Counted from the stretch's first letter, positions 44,707-55,544 are shown. The stretch is DNA of 64,000 bases from Ningiella ruwaisensis (GCF_004798935.1 NZ_RAHT01000003.1:248001-312000); one strand, 5' to 3'. Notes: a model not told the origin generated them from the sequence alone. Numbers and translations: made by a program.

Positions 44707-46578
44707 TTATTGCCTTAGTGCCTTATCGACATGCGCAGCAAACGCCTCAGCTTTCATAAACCCGGTGACGCGAGAGCGCGTAAGTTCTCTGCCTTGTTCA
44801 TCAAAAAACAAAATGGTGGGAAGCCCCAGAATATTGAACTCTTCCTGAAAGGCCAAATTGACTGGCGTGTTCTCAGTTAAGTCTATCTGCATCCATACGG
44901 TGTTGTTCAGTGCTTCAATTACCGCTGGATCAGGAAAGGTATATTTCTCAAATTCTTTGCAGGCTACGCACCAATCTGCGTATAAATCTACCATCACGCT
45001 CTTGCCTTCAGTATTTGCTTGGGCAATTTTCATATCTAAATCATCCAGATCACGAACCACCACCCATTCAGGATGGGCTTTCTGCGTGTTTTGATCTACT
45101 GCGCTGGTAAAGCCTAAGCCGCCAGTTAGGCCGTTGAGCTGCATCGCATACATGCCATACATAAAGGAAAACACAAAGCCCGATAAAATAACCAGGTTAC
45201 GTATCCCTTTGACAAAAGTGGTTTGCGTGTTCTGATTGACCGTATACAGGTAGGCAAAGAGGCTAAGACCAAGCGCTGCCCATAAAAACTCTGTCCATGG
45301 CGCTACAAAAATACGTTCAATAAACAAAATGGCAACGGTGAGCATCATAAAGCCGAAAAAGACTTTTATCACATTCATCCAACTGCCCGCTTTTGGCAAT
45401 AACTTACCGCCAGTCATGCCAAACAGTATAAGCGGAATGCCCATTCCCAGACTCAAGGCATAAAGCGCTGAAAACCCAAATAAGAGGGAATCACTTTGCG
45501 CAACCACCAGTAACACGGCAGTAAGGGGGGCCGTTGTGCAGGGTGAAGCCACAAGGCCCGAAATTACGCCCATTATAAACACGCCCACCAGGTTGCCTGA
45601 TTTTTGCTCGTTTGACAGACTGTTTAGCTTTTCCTGCCATTTTGATGGAAGCTGAATTTCATACAATCCAAACATGGCAAGCGCTAGTGCTACAAACAGG
45701 ATAATGAAAATGCCAAGCAATATCGGGTTTTGTAACGCAGCTTGAAATTGCGCGCCGGCAGAGGCAACAATGAGGCCCAAAATGCTGTAGGTGATTGCCA
45801 TTCCCTGCACGTAAACAAAAGACAGGGTAAACGCTTTTGAGAGCTTAATTTCTTGCTTACCCTTGCCAATTACAATGCTGGATAAAATTGGATACATTGG
45901 ATAAACACAAGGTGTAAAGGCCAAACCGATACCTAAAAGCAAAAGTACACCTAGAGAGATGGCAAGACTTTGGTCAGATAAGAGCTGTTCGGCCAGGGTA
46001 AATTGGCTTGAAACTGCTTCGCCGCCTTCTGTTTGAGCGATTGCATCACCTTGAGTTGGTGAGTATTCATCAAGATATATCACTTTGGTTGTTGGCGGGT
46101 AGCAAAGTCCGGCTTCCGCGCATCCCTGAAAACGCAGTTTGACTTGACCATCTTGCGCCGCTTGAATAATCGGATACGTAATTTGCATATCTTCAAAAAA
46201 CACATCCGATAGACCAAAAAATTCATCTTCTATGGTTTCATGAGCGGGGTACACAGGCTCGCCGAGCGAAACGTCTTTTGTTGCGGTTTGAAACTGCTTT
46301 TTATATAAGTAGTAGCCATCTGCAATATCCCATTTAATGACTAACTCGCCATCGCGCTGCTCATAGTCAAAGCCAAATGCTTCTTCAACTTTTAAAAAGG
46401 TGGGGGAGTTTGAAAATATAGATTCTGGGGTTTGTTGTGCATAGGTTCCTGTGGCAAATAACAGGCTAAAAGCAAAGCTTACGCTTAGCATCGAAAGCAT
46501 CCTGTAAACGCTCTTGGTATGACGTTTGATATCGACTACATTTATTAAAAAAGCATAAATGTGAGGCTTACACTGCAT
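44707..46578 (-). CDS. dsbD: Thiol:disulfide interchange protein DsbD
   Basis: Inner-membrane electron conduit that passes reducing power from thioredoxin to periplasmic partners. The N-terminal domain has redox cysteines in C-A-E-A-G-L-C-Y. Eight membrane helices follow, with the first-helix Cys in F-T-P-C-V-Y-P-M and the other in A-S-P-C-T-T-A-P. The C-terminal thioredoxin domain has W-C-V-A-C-K. The start is uncertain: I use the ATG at 46578. Internal ATGs at 46500 and 46491, the latter with AGGA eight bases upstream, would give a shorter signal peptide ending A-T-G-T-Y-A; the open frame reaches 46602 (TTG). Confidence 0.93.
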   Translation of the reverse strand: MQCKPHIYAFLINVVDIKRHTKSVYRMLSMLSVSFAFSLLFATGTYAQQTPESIFSNSPTFLKVEEAFGFDYEQRDGELVIKWDIADGYYLYKKQFQTATKDVSLGEPVYPAHETIEDEFFGLSDVFFEDMQITYPIIQAAQDGQVKLRFQGCAEAGLCYPPTTKVIYLDEYSPTQGDAIAQTEGGEAVSSQFTLAEQLLSDQSLAISLGVLLLLGIGLAFTPCVYPMYPILSSIVIGKGKQEIKLSKAFTLSFVYVQGMAITYSILGLIVASAGAQFQAALQNPILLGIFIILFVALALAMFGLYEIQLPSKWQEKLNSLSNEQKSGNLVGVFIMGVISGLVASPCTTAPLTAVLLVVAQSDSLLFGFSALYALSLGMGIPLILFGMTGGKLLPKAGSWMNVIKVFFGFMMLTVAILFIERIFVAPWTEFLWAALGLSLFAYLYTVNQNTQTTFVKGIRNLVILSGFVFSFMYGMYAMQLNGLTGGLGFTSAVDQNTQKAHPEWVVVRDLDDLDMKIAQANTEGKSVMVDLYADWCVACKEFEKYTFPDPAVIEALNNTVWMQIDLTENTPVNLAFQEEFNILGLPTILFFDEQGRELTRSRVTGFMKAEAFAAHVDKALRQ

Positions 46579-46905
46579 GGGTTTTCTTACAACTTTAAAC
46601 AACGTTTTTTACCACCATTAAGAATTAAAAATGTTTCGCTTATGTACATTGACTCTAGGCATTGACCGTGTGCAAGGCATAATAATTTCAATGCAAGCTC
46701 GGCTTTTTAAAGTTTGCGTATAAGTTTGCATATCAGGTTGCATATAAAAAGGAAAAGCGCATTAATCACGAAGTAAATACTAACTTGATATCAATTTGGT
46801 TTGAATAATGTGATTTCATCCCAACTTATAAAAAGTATACACTAGAGCTTGAGTTAGCACAGTAAGTGCTGATTTTTGTGAACAATAGCCAGAGGCGCAA
46901 TTATT
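46579..46905. promoter_or_regulatory. Divergent intergenic region dsbD / fxsA with 12-bp repeats
   Basis: This gene-free stretch contains three head-to-tail 12-bp units of the form [TG]TTGC[AG]TAT[AC]A[GA] at 46713-46748, each about one helical turn apart. Promoters for both genes should lie here. I cannot place -35/-10 elements reliably. Confidence 0.55.
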
Positions 46906-47487
46906 TTGCTTTTTCTTTTTATTCTATTTGTTGTTTTGCCTATTTCTGAGATCATGTTGATCATCAACGTCTCCGATACCATTGGTGGTTGGAATACCTT
47001 TTTTATTGTGATCGCCACCGCTTTTATTGGTGCGTTTTTTGTTAAGCGCGAGGGCTTGCAAACACTGCAAAATGTTCAGCTCAAAACGGCCAAGGGTGAA
47101 TTACCCGGCAAAGAAATATCTGAAGGGCTGCTTTTGTTAATTGCAGGCGTGCTTTTAGTCACACCTGGCTTTATCACCGATATCATCGGTTTACTTTTTA
47201 CCTTGCCCTTCACCAGAGCACCGATTGCAGCAGCCTTAGTTAAACAGTTCGTGGCGTATCAAGTCAAAAACAGTGCCAAAAATAGCGCCAAGGATGGAGG
47301 ATTTACCTTCACTTACTTCGAGCAGCGCACCCGATATTCTGATGATGAGCGTAAGCATCAAAACGGCTCTCCAAGTGGTTCATCGTCCAGCTCCGCCAGT
47401 CGGGGCGAAACGATAGACGGTGAATATCAGGATAAAACGCCCTCTGACAATGCTGATGCCGATAATAGAAATGATCGTTTAAATTAA
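46906..47487 (+). CDS. fxsA: FxsA family membrane protein
   Basis: Small inner-membrane protein (193 aa) of the FxsA family, which in E. coli modulates exclusion of phage T7 in F-plasmid cells. Membrane segments lie near residues 2-20, 27-46 and 75-105, with the conserved L-L-L-I-A-G-V-L-L-V-T-P-G-F-I-T-D-I-I-G. The hydrophilic C-terminus is long, Ser/Gly-rich and acidic. The start is a TTG preceded by AGAGG. It commonly precedes groESL, as here. Confidence 0.88.
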   Translation: MLFLFILFVVLPISEIMLIINVSDTIGGWNTFFIVIATAFIGAFFVKREGLQTLQNVQLKTAKGELPGKEISEGLLLLIAGVLLVTPGFITDIIGLLFTLPFTRAPIAAALVKQFVAYQVKNSAKNSAKDGGFTFTYFEQRTRYSDDERKHQNGSPSGSSSSSASRGETIDGEYQDKTPSDNADADNRNDRLN

Positions 47488-47608
47488 GGCTGGTTTGAAG
47501 ACTTATAAGCACAAACCCAAGCAAGCACAAACCTAAGGCACGACAGGAACATTGTGAGTGAAAAATCAGTACGAAATAAAAAAAAGCAAAAATTTTTTTA
47601 TTTTTTGA

Positions 47609-47636
47609 CTTGAGATCCCTATAGCTATCCCCACTT
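47609..47636 (+). promoter_or_regulatory. Heat-shock (sigma-32) promoter of groESL
   Basis: CTTGAGA at 47609-47615 and CCCCACTT at 47629-47636 are separated by 13 bp, an excellent match to the sigma-32 consensus. They lie about 105 bp upstream of the groES ATG. No CIRCE operator is present. Confidence 0.9.
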
Positions 47637-47740
47637 AGCTTAGCAGTTAAGCATTCACATCATAAAGATGTGTCAACCCCACTCAGATTGAGTGTTTATA
47701 TAAATACTAATCTTTATTGGAATTTTCAGGAGATTTGAAA

Positions 47741-48034
47741 ATGGCAATTCGTCCTTTACACGACCGCGTCATCATCAAGCGCGAAGAAGTAGAAAGCAAA
47801 TCCGCTGGTGGCATCGTGCTAACTGGCTCAGCAGCAGAAAAATCAACGCGCGGTAAAGTTATCGCTGTAGGTAACGGTCGCGTGTTAGACAACGGTGATG
47901 TTAAAGCGCTAGACGTAAAAGTAGGCGACTCTGTAATTTTTAACGATGGTTACGGCGTAAAAACAGAAAAACTGGACGGCGAAGAAGTGCTTATCCTTAG
48001 CGAAAGCGACATCTTGGCAGTGGTAGAAGACTAA
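47741..48034 (+). CDS. groS: Co-chaperonin GroES
   Basis: Heptameric lid of the GroEL chaperonin (97 aa). It begins [19 protein letters not shown], with the mobile loop [12 protein letters not shown] near residues 20-31. The ATG at 47741 follows AGGAG (about 47729); the frame is open eight codons further up but without support. It forms an operon with groEL, 60 bp upstream. Confidence 0.98.
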   Translation: MAIRPLHDRVIIKREEVESKSAGGIVLTGSAAEKSTRGKVIAVGNGRVLDNGDVKALDVKVGDSVIFNDGYGVKTEKLDGEEVLILSESDILAVVED

Positions 48035-48082
48035 GCGCCTACCGCTTACGTAAACATCAGATTCGAAAATCAAAGTATTTAG

Positions 48083-49732
<1,650 letters not shown>

Positions 49733-49740
49733 GCTGACCG

Positions 49741-49760
49741 TCATTCCCGCGAAAGCGGGA
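49741..49760. repeat. Short TTCCCGC-GAAA-GCGGGAA palindrome
   Basis: A 7-bp stem with a GAAA loop sits just after the groEL stop. It resembles the widespread small ATTCCC/GGGAAT elements scattered in many proteobacterial genomes. Only one copy is seen in this window. Confidence 0.6.
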
Positions 49761-49775
49761 ACCTCCCAAACAAGA

Positions 49776-49808
49776 CCCCTTGAGACTCTGTTTCAAGGGG
49801 TTTTTCTT
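49776..49808 (+). terminator. Rho-independent terminator of groESL
   Basis: CCCCTTGA, a nine-base loop, TCAAGGGG, then TTTTTCTTT. Confidence 0.95.
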
Positions 49809-49907
49809 TGGACTTCTCGTAGCGATGCGACATAAATCACTCTCAGATATACACAAAAAGTCTGACACATTGCTAAAATAATAAGTATCTGAGACAAAAA
49901 TAGATGC

Positions 49908-50747
49908 TTAATGGGTTTTAAAAACTCTACGGGCAGTCACCCCTGCCACCCCTAACATAAACAACAGTGCGGTAGCCGGAACGGGAACTTCATTTATCGC
50001 AATAGGCTCGCCAAAGATAAAGTCATCCATGGCGACATTCCCGCCTCCAAGCGTAAAGGAAACACGAGCAATGGTTGGTGCATCAAATATTAAACCTAAA
50101 AAAGAAAACCCGATATCATTACCAGTCGCAACATCTCGTTCAGCTAATACATTATCGTATTGGTCGTAGAATATCATTGAAGCGATGTCGGGAACTTCAA
50201 CATCCAAAAAGACAACGCCCAAACCAGAACTCAGAGCAGGTGTGCTTTGGTCAGCGGGGTCAAAAAACAGCACATCAAAAGTGTCACCGCCAACTTGACG
50301 AAAAATGCGCTCTGCCGAAAAAGCCTGAAAATCTGTGGGTAGGCCAAACAATGGATCTATGCCCGACGCTTCAGTGGCACTTAGCTCAAAGCCTGTAGTA
50401 TCTCCGGTTTCACGAAATTCGATTCCGCGTGCCCGTGGCGCCGAGTCACCGTTGAAAAAGTCTCCGGGAAAGGGATTAGGATCCGAAATTGAGTCGGGAG
50501 CGGCATCCCAATCAATCTGCCTACGACCATTAGGATCACCATTTACCGGCGCATTTGCATTGAGTGGTCCTAAGATATCACGAAAATCATCTACTGTTGG
50601 ACGCAGTTCATCAGCGGTATCAAAATTTACGTTTACTTCATGGATAATCGTGGCAGGGCTTGCAATTATCGAAGCGTTCGCGTTGCTTACACCTAATAAT
50701 GTTGCGCTAAGTAACACTATGGATGAAATACTTTTGTAAGAAGTCAT
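49908..50747 (-). CDS. Exported protein with PEP-CTERM-like (VPVPA) sorting tail
   Basis: 279 aa with a signal peptide (cut near N-A-N-A-S, residue 25). The large beta-rich domain is acidic, with many D, N, F and G, and no family I can name. It ends with V-P-V-P-A-T, a hydrophobic segment and A-R-R-V-F-K. This tail matches PEP-CTERM/VPxPA sorting signals processed by exosortase in bacteria that make exopolysaccharide. No exosortase gene is in the window. It is monocistronic, about 310 bp from the next gene. Confidence 0.8.
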   Translation of the reverse strand: MTSYKSISSIVLLSATLLGVSNANASIIASPATIIHEVNVNFDTADELRPTVDDFRDILGPLNANAPVNGDPNGRRQIDWDAAPDSISDPNPFPGDFFNGDSAPRARGIEFRETGDTTGFELSATEASGIDPLFGLPTDFQAFSAERIFRQVGGDTFDVLFFDPADQSTPALSSGLGVVFLDVEVPDIASMIFYDQYDNVLAERDVATGNDIGFSFLGLIFDAPTIARVSFTLGGGNVAMDDFIFGEPIAINEVPVPATALLFMLGVAGVTARRVFKTH

Positions 50748-51061
50748 ACTTTTTCCTTGTTGAATAACATTAGTTCATTTTTGCTGTTGAGTAGATTGTG
50801 GGCAATTCGCAGTTCATTGGTTTTTGCACCTAAAAGCACAAGACCTCAAAATGATGCAGCGAATGCTTACCTCAACTTACGCAGGAAATTTTTGATAGTT
50901 GCAGCAGTTTTAAAATCAATGCAAAAATAATATTCAACTTGAAAGGGGTATGGCTTTTGATTACATAGAAGGTATTCTCGGTCGCGGGCTCTACGCGCCT
51001 GACCTATCGCAGTTGGTCAAGCCAATAAACTGATTTAAGTATAAATACAACGGTCACTCAA
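50748..51061. other. Gene-free stretch upstream of the VPVPA-tail gene
   Basis: This 314-bp stretch should hold the promoter of the minus-strand gene at 49908-50747 and the end of the metal-uptake operon. I see no convincing hairpin terminator, sigma-54 site or repeat. Confidence 0.5.
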
Positions 51062-51772
51062 TTAGAACTCGTACTCAATAGCAAAACGAAATGTATGGTT
51101 TTTACCCGAATGCGCTATTTCAGTAATAAAACCGGCATCCCACTTAATTTGCTTTTGACCTTCTATGCGATAAACGCCCATAAAGCCAGGACCAATCCCT
51201 ATAAAATCTTCGCCAGCATAAATTTCAATTGAAGGCTGTATTTCAGGCAAGTATCGGTATCGGTATTGTAATCGAAACTCACTTTCCCACTCACTTTCAA
51301 TACTCTCGCCCCACTCTCGAATAGCAAAGAGATTTAAAGTAAGACTGGTTCTGCCAAGTTCTTTTTCAAACAAAAGGCCAAGAGAAGCTTCATAGTTATC
51401 TTTTGCGTCTTGTTTTTCGAGCTCTAGCACCCAACCCCAGTCGGCCCAGTATTGACCTTGCTGCGTCATCATCCAGCGAGTTTCAATTTCGTAACCCGAT
51501 AATTCAAAATCGTTTTGCTCATTACGCGTTCCTATGGCATAAAATTCAAGCGCAACTGTTTCCCAAAATGCATGCCCGTAACCAAATCGTTGAGTCAGTA
51601 AATTAAACTCATCTGTTTGACTTGACATAAAACGCCATTCAAACTCTCTTTCGTTGGCTGTAACGTATGGATGATAAACTTTGTCCACTACCATTCCATC
51701 GGCGGATACCTTGGTGATCATGCCGAAGGTAAAAGCGAGAAATAAGCTGATAAGAAGGCATATTCGGTTCAT
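51062..51772 (-). CDS. Putative outer-membrane beta-barrel protein, last gene of the FTR1-like operon
   Basis: 236 aa with a signal peptide (cut near V-S-A, residue 24). The mature part alternates aromatic and polar residues, rich in W, Y and E, and ends in I-E-Y-E-F. A C-terminal Phe after alternating residues is the usual outer-membrane barrel signature. I do not recognise a named family. It overlaps the permease gene by 4 bp, so it is likely to work with it, perhaps as a metal or complex uptake pore (inference). Confidence 0.75.
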   Translation of the reverse strand: MNRICLLISLFLAFTFGMITKVSADGMVVDKVYHPYVTANEREFEWRFMSSQTDEFNLLTQRFGYGHAFWETVALEFYAIGTRNEQNDFELSGYEIETRWMMTQQGQYWADWGWVLELEKQDAKDNYEASLGLLFEKELGRTSLTLNLFAIREWGESIESEWESEFRLQYRYRYLPEIQPSIEIYAGEDFIGIGPGFMGVYRIEGQKQIKWDAGFITEIAHSGKNHTFRFAIEYEF

Positions 51773-52557
51773 TTTTGGTTACCCTCGCGATACGCGGATT
51801 GATCTTGCCTATCTACAAGTATTTTTAATAAAAGCGGCAATAGAAAAGTGATAAGGTAAAGCCCAATTAAGCGGACGTTAGGGGATGATTCGTAGCCTAT
51901 TAAAGCGTGAAGCGCATGGCCATACTCTGACGCGTTGCTAATCAAAGCTTGCAGACTGAAAAGCGCGGGCGCGTCATCAATTATGTCCACTTGCGATAAC
52001 AAACCAATTACCTGACTGACCTGACCGGCCAAAAAAGCAAACCACAAGCCATAAAAGAACACGGACCTGCCAGACAATAACAACTCAGAGAGGATAAATC
52101 TGAGTAAAACGGTAAAGCTTATGCATATCCCCAAGCCCAAAATACAGGCAATGAGAATGCTTGGCAGATTATCTGAATACTGCGCAAAAACGCCAAAATA
52201 AATCAGGAACTCCGCGCTTTGGATCGCGGTAAATAGCACGAGGGAAATGCCCAGTAATAACGCGCGCAAGCCAGACGTAAGGAACTGCGTAAACACTGTA
52301 ATCAAAACTAAACTCAGCCAAACGAATATCAGCGCGGCAGCGCTTGATAATTCAATTCCACGCCCTTCAAAAATCTCACTTATGTACTCGGTAGTGACGT
52401 AAATCAAAAGCGTAGCAACTACAGTGCCTACACTTATCAATTTCTTCCAGAAATGCGAAAACAGATTTGTGTTTATGGGCATATTGCTGATGTATGCAAA
52501 CAAGATAAAAATAGGAAGTAAATCTCGTAAAAAGATAACGACAGTGTTGGAGATCAT
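51769..52557 (-). CDS. Divergent FTR1-family iron permease-like membrane protein
   Basis: 262 aa with about seven membrane helices. The topology and the C-terminal H-A-L-I-G-Y-x-S-S-P motif resemble FTR1/EfeU permeases. The first canonical R-E-x-x-E iron motif is replaced by R-D-L-L-P (residues 11-15), and the second helix keeps only a Glu (Q-S-A-E-F-L). Its ion specificity may therefore differ from ferric iron. It overlaps the cupredoxin gene by 4 bp. In Bordetella-type FtrABCD systems a permease and a cupredoxin work together; FtrA (P19) and FtrD are missing here. Confidence 0.75.
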   Translation of the reverse strand: MISNTVVIFLRDLLPIFILFAYISNMPINTNLFSHFWKKLISVGTVVATLLIYVTTEYISEIFEGRGIELSSAAALIFVWLSLVLITVFTQFLTSGLRALLLGISLVLFTAIQSAEFLIYFGVFAQYSDNLPSILIACILGLGICISFTVLLRFILSELLLSGRSVFFYGLWFAFLAGQVSQVIGLLSQVDIIDDAPALFSLQALISNASEYGHALHALIGYESSPNVRLIGLYLITFLLPLLLKILVDRQDQSAYREGNQK

Positions 52558-52907
52558 AGGCTTTCTTCCTCTACTATCACATATCCTCTGGCAGAGTTAG
52601 GGTGATATTCACCAAAAAATTCGTAGCGGCCAATCGGCAAGGGGCCTATAAAAATGCTAGCTTCACGTTGAGCAAAAATCACTCGTTCACGATTCAAGTC
52701 AAAACTATCAAACTCCTCAGCAGTTTCGTCTTTGTTCTCAATAATAATTTTCACTTTTGTATTAGGAGGAATACGCAGCTTGCTTGGTGAAAAGACATGA
52801 TTTTCAAGCACCAAGCGATAGATTGGTGTTTCAGCTAGAGCGGGCCTGGCAAACATAAAGGCGCTCAAGCAAATAAAAGCACCTAATTGTTTACCGCGAA
52901 ACTTCAT
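52554..52907 (-). CDS. Periplasmic cupredoxin-like protein
   Basis: 117 aa with a signal peptide (cut after A-L-A, residue 25) and a single cupredoxin-like beta-sandwich of the EfeO/FtrB type. Visible elements are F-S-P-S-K-L-R-I-P-P-N-T-K-V and the terminal G-R-Y-E-F-F-G-E-Y-H-P. The type 1 copper cysteine expected before the E-Y-H-P segment is a Gly, so normal blue-copper chemistry is unlikely. A role in binding iron or another metal is inferred from its neighbours. It overlaps the sensor kinase by 17 bp. Confidence 0.8.
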   Translation of the reverse strand: MKFRGKQLGAFICLSAFMFARPALAETPIYRLVLENHVFSPSKLRIPPNTKVKIIIENKDETAEEFDSFDLNRERVIFAQREASIFIGPLPIGRYEFFGEYHPNSARGYVIVEEESL

Positions 52908-54222
52908 CTATATCACCATGTGCCGAAAAACGAATACAAGTTTTCAAGCCTCCTAACGCTGATTTAGAACAGCGTATTTCTCCTTTGTGCAACGATACAA
53001 TATGTTTTGCAATAGATAAGCCCAAACCAGAGCCTTTTACGCGAGATTGTTCACTGTCTATTCGATAAAAGCGTTCAAATATCTTATTAAGAACTTCATC
53101 TTTTAAGCCTTGACCAGAATCTTCGATACAAATATCTACATATTTTTCATTATCGGCCTCATCAGAGGCCAGAGAGACCAAAATCCGGCTTCCGATACCA
53201 CTATATTTAATGGAATTTTTAATGATGTTTTCAAACAAAGTAAACAGAGCAAAATACTCTCCCATCACTGTAGCATCTTGCCCTTCAAGCGAAATTGTTT
53301 GTGAGTTTGCGTCAATTTGATGAAAATTTTGTGCAATAATTTCCTGTAAAAGCAGTGCCAGGTCTACGGGCTTTAGTTTTTGTTGAAATTGCTCAGGTGC
53401 AAATCGGTACAAGGCAATCATTTGTTCTATAACATGAGCTTGTCGCTCAATATTCGCTTTAAGCTCATCGATTAATTCGCCAGTTAAATTACCGGCATTA
53501 AACTCTTGTTCGATGTTGTGAGCGGTTAAACTTAACACACTCATTGGTGTTCTAAGTTCGTGAGCAGCGTTTGCACTTATCTGTTTTTCTCTTTCAAACG
53601 CTTGATCAAGTCGACTGAATAAGCTGTTGAGTCGATGTATTACAGGTTTTAACTCCTCAGGAGGTGAAGGCACGTCTATTTCAGACAAATCATCCGCGCT
53701 TTTTTGTCTTAACTGTGTCGATAAAAATGTTAGGGCACCTAAACTTTTTTGAATGATGTAGTAAATCAGTATCGCAATCAGTGGAATAGCCAGAATGATT
53801 GGCTGGAGGGTGACTAACAATATTTCTTCTGCTGAATTACTCCGCAGGTTTAAGGGCTGAGCTACAATTACCAATGCATAGTCCGATTCGGTGGCATAGG
53901 TTCGCCACCGTTGTCCGAAAAAAGTGGCTTCGCCAAAAGTATTTTTATTCACCCTGATTGGATCTTTTGGTGCATTTTGACTGGCACTTATAACCTGCTC
54001 GTCCTGAATAAGCTGAAATACAATATTGCTGTCGATACTTGATGGAAAAGTTGATTCCTTTCCTGTCATGCTCGATAGAAAATTTGCGACGGATAGCAGT
54101 TCTTGATCAAACACAGTATCCAGTTGATTCAGGCTATTTCGATAACCCTGAAGTGCGGCAAAAAAGGTCGCTAGTATGACGGTCGAAATAATAAGACTCG
54201 TCAATTGCTTTTTTATCGACAC
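52891..54222 (-). CDS. Sensor histidine kinase of the metal-uptake operon (QseC/PmrB-like)
   Basis: 443 aa. Membrane helices (about 9-26 and 148-167) flank a periplasmic sensor of about 120 residues, followed by HAMP. The phospho-His box is N-A-A-H-E-L-R-T-P-M near residue 227, with N-box (I-I-K-N-S-I-K-Y) and G-box (G-S-G-L-G-L-S-I). It overlaps the response regulator by one base and the cupredoxin gene by 17 bp, so all are coupled in one transcript. Confidence 0.92.
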   Translation of the reverse strand: MSIKKQLTSLIISTVILATFFAALQGYRNSLNQLDTVFDQELLSVANFLSSMTGKESTFPSSIDSNIVFQLIQDEQVISASQNAPKDPIRVNKNTFGEATFFGQRWRTYATESDYALVIVAQPLNLRSNSAEEILLVTLQPIILAIPLIAILIYYIIQKSLGALTFLSTQLRQKSADDLSEIDVPSPPEELKPVIHRLNSLFSRLDQAFEREKQISANAAHELRTPMSVLSLTAHNIEQEFNAGNLTGELIDELKANIERQAHVIEQMIALYRFAPEQFQQKLKPVDLALLLQEIIAQNFHQIDANSQTISLEGQDATVMGEYFALFTLFENIIKNSIKYSGIGSRILVSLASDEADNEKYVDICIEDSGQGLKDEVLNKIFERFYRIDSEQSRVKGSGLGLSIAKHIVSLHKGEIRCSKSALGGLKTCIRFSAHGDIDEVSR

Positions 54223-54881
54223 TAAGGTTTTCTCACTATGTATCCGACTCCGCGGATGGTTTGAATAAAACCGTCGGGGAGTTTTTTTCTTAAATTGTGA
54301 ATATGCACTTCTATGGTGTTACTACTGACTTCTTCACCCCATTCATAAAGCTTGCTTTCCAACTGATTTTTTGACTGAATTCGGCCAGCATTCTCAATAA
54401 GTGTTCTGGCGATCATGTACTCTTTGCTTGAGAGTTTCAATTCTTCGTTATTAATAAAAACGAGCTGTGCCTTGGTATCCAAGCTGAGCGAGCCAATCGT
54501 AATTTTTGATGATAAGCCTGTGCCCAGCCGTCGTTCGATCACGCGAATGCGTGCAAGCAGTTCTTCTATATTAAAAGGTTTGGCAAGGTAGTCTTCAGCC
54601 CCTAGATCCAAGCCTTTGACTTTACTATCAATCCCGTCTCTTGCTGTAAGGATCAAAACAGGTAACTCACAAAGCGTGTTTTTAAGCTGCTGAAGAACAT
54701 CGAGGCCATCCATATCAGGTAAACCTAAATCGAGTATTACCATATCCGTATCTTCAGGATGCGCGGCAGTAATGGCTAGCTTGCCTGTTTTAACCCAGTC
54801 CACCACATACTTTTCACGCTTTAGGGACTGCTTTAGTCCCTCAGCGAGCGGAATATCATCCTCAACCAATAAAATTCGCAT
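54222..54881 (-). CDS. OmpR-family response regulator of the metal-uptake operon (QseB/PmrA-like)
   Basis: 219 aa. Receiver domain with the acidic pair V-E-D-D near residue 7 and phospho-Asp in V-I-L-D-L-G-L-P-D-M-D-G near residue 51. The winged helix (about 125-217) ends T-I-R-G-V-G-Y-I-V. It lies 9 bp downstream of the TPR gene and one base into the kinase gene. It probably controls this operon and perhaps the linked cassette (inference). Confidence 0.92.
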   Translation of the reverse strand: MRILLVEDDIPLAEGLKQSLKREKYVVDWVKTGKLAITAAHPEDTDMVILDLGLPDMDGLDVLQQLKNTLCELPVLILTARDGIDSKVKGLDLGAEDYLAKPFNIEELLARIRVIERRLGTGLSSKITIGSLSLDTKAQLVFINNEELKLSSKEYMIARTLIENAGRIQSKNQLESKLYEWGEEVSSNTIEVHIHNLRKKLPDGFIQTIRGVGYIVRKP

Positions 54882-54890
54882 TTGCCTCTT

Positions 54891-55544
54891 TTACTTTTTC
54901 GATTTGCTTTCAGTTTTGGCTAACAGCGTTTGTACTTCAGCACGACGAGATTCATCTGCTAACGGACGTTCAGGACGCGCTGGCGCTTGAAGCGCAAGGA
55001 GTAAATGCGCTTTCGCTTTTTCATATTGACCTTCATCAAATAAAAATTCAGCGTAAAAATAATTTGGGTCAATGCCGGTGGGATTCATGGCAAGTGCCTT
55101 TTCCAGCAAAGCCTTTGCCTCGTCATCATCACCAAATGCAATAGGCCAGCCTGGAACTTTATGATAGAGCACGCCCAAACTGGTATATGCCGATCCATCT
55201 AATGCACTTTCGTCTATTTCCAAAGCTTTTTCAAACCATTTTTTAGCTTGCTTGGCATGTGAAAGTGCACCTAAACCACCTTTCGCTCCCGCATAGCTCG
55301 ACTCAATAATGCCATACCAGACAAAAGGCTCAGCCCTCTCGGGGTAAGCGCTCTGAAACGCTTTAACCTGGTTTACAAGCGCTTCAAACCCCTTTTCTTG
55401 TGCATCATCTGCCAATGTATAATTAACTCGCGCCCATTCGTGCTGAATGTTCAAAAGCTCTTTATCAAAGCTTACTGATGTTTGCGCGAGCACTGATTGA
55501 CTCATTAACAGACCAAAAAACAGTGTTAAACAATAATTCTTCAT
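54891..55544 (-). CDS. Periplasmic TPR-repeat protein
   Basis: 217 aa with a signal peptide (cut near V-L-A-Q, residue 21). The mature part has at least three TPR-like helical repeats. Visible copies are A-K-K-W-F-E-K-A-L-E-I-D-E-S-A-L near residue 85, A-K-A-L-L-E-K-A-L-A-M-N-P near 145 and A-K-A-H-L-L-L-A-L-Q near 180. Such proteins usually mediate protein contacts. It is the first gene of the TPR/two-component/cupredoxin/permease/barrel unit. Confidence 0.8.
   Translation of the reverse strand: MKNYCLTLFFGLLMSQSVLAQTSVSFDKELLNIQHEWARVNYTLADDAQEKGFEALVNQVKAFQSAYPERAEPFVWYGIIESSYAGAKGGLGALSHAKQAKKWFEKALEIDESALDGSAYTSLGVLYHKVPGWPIAFGDDDEAKALLEKALAMNPTGIDPNYFYAEFLFDEGQYEKAKAHLLLALQAPARPERPLADESRRAEVQTLLAKTESKSKK

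Noticed and set aside
47488-47740. CIRCE/HrcA operator upstream of groESL
   Set aside because: No TTAGCACTC-N9-GAGTGCTAA sequence is present; the sigma-32 promoter explains heat control.
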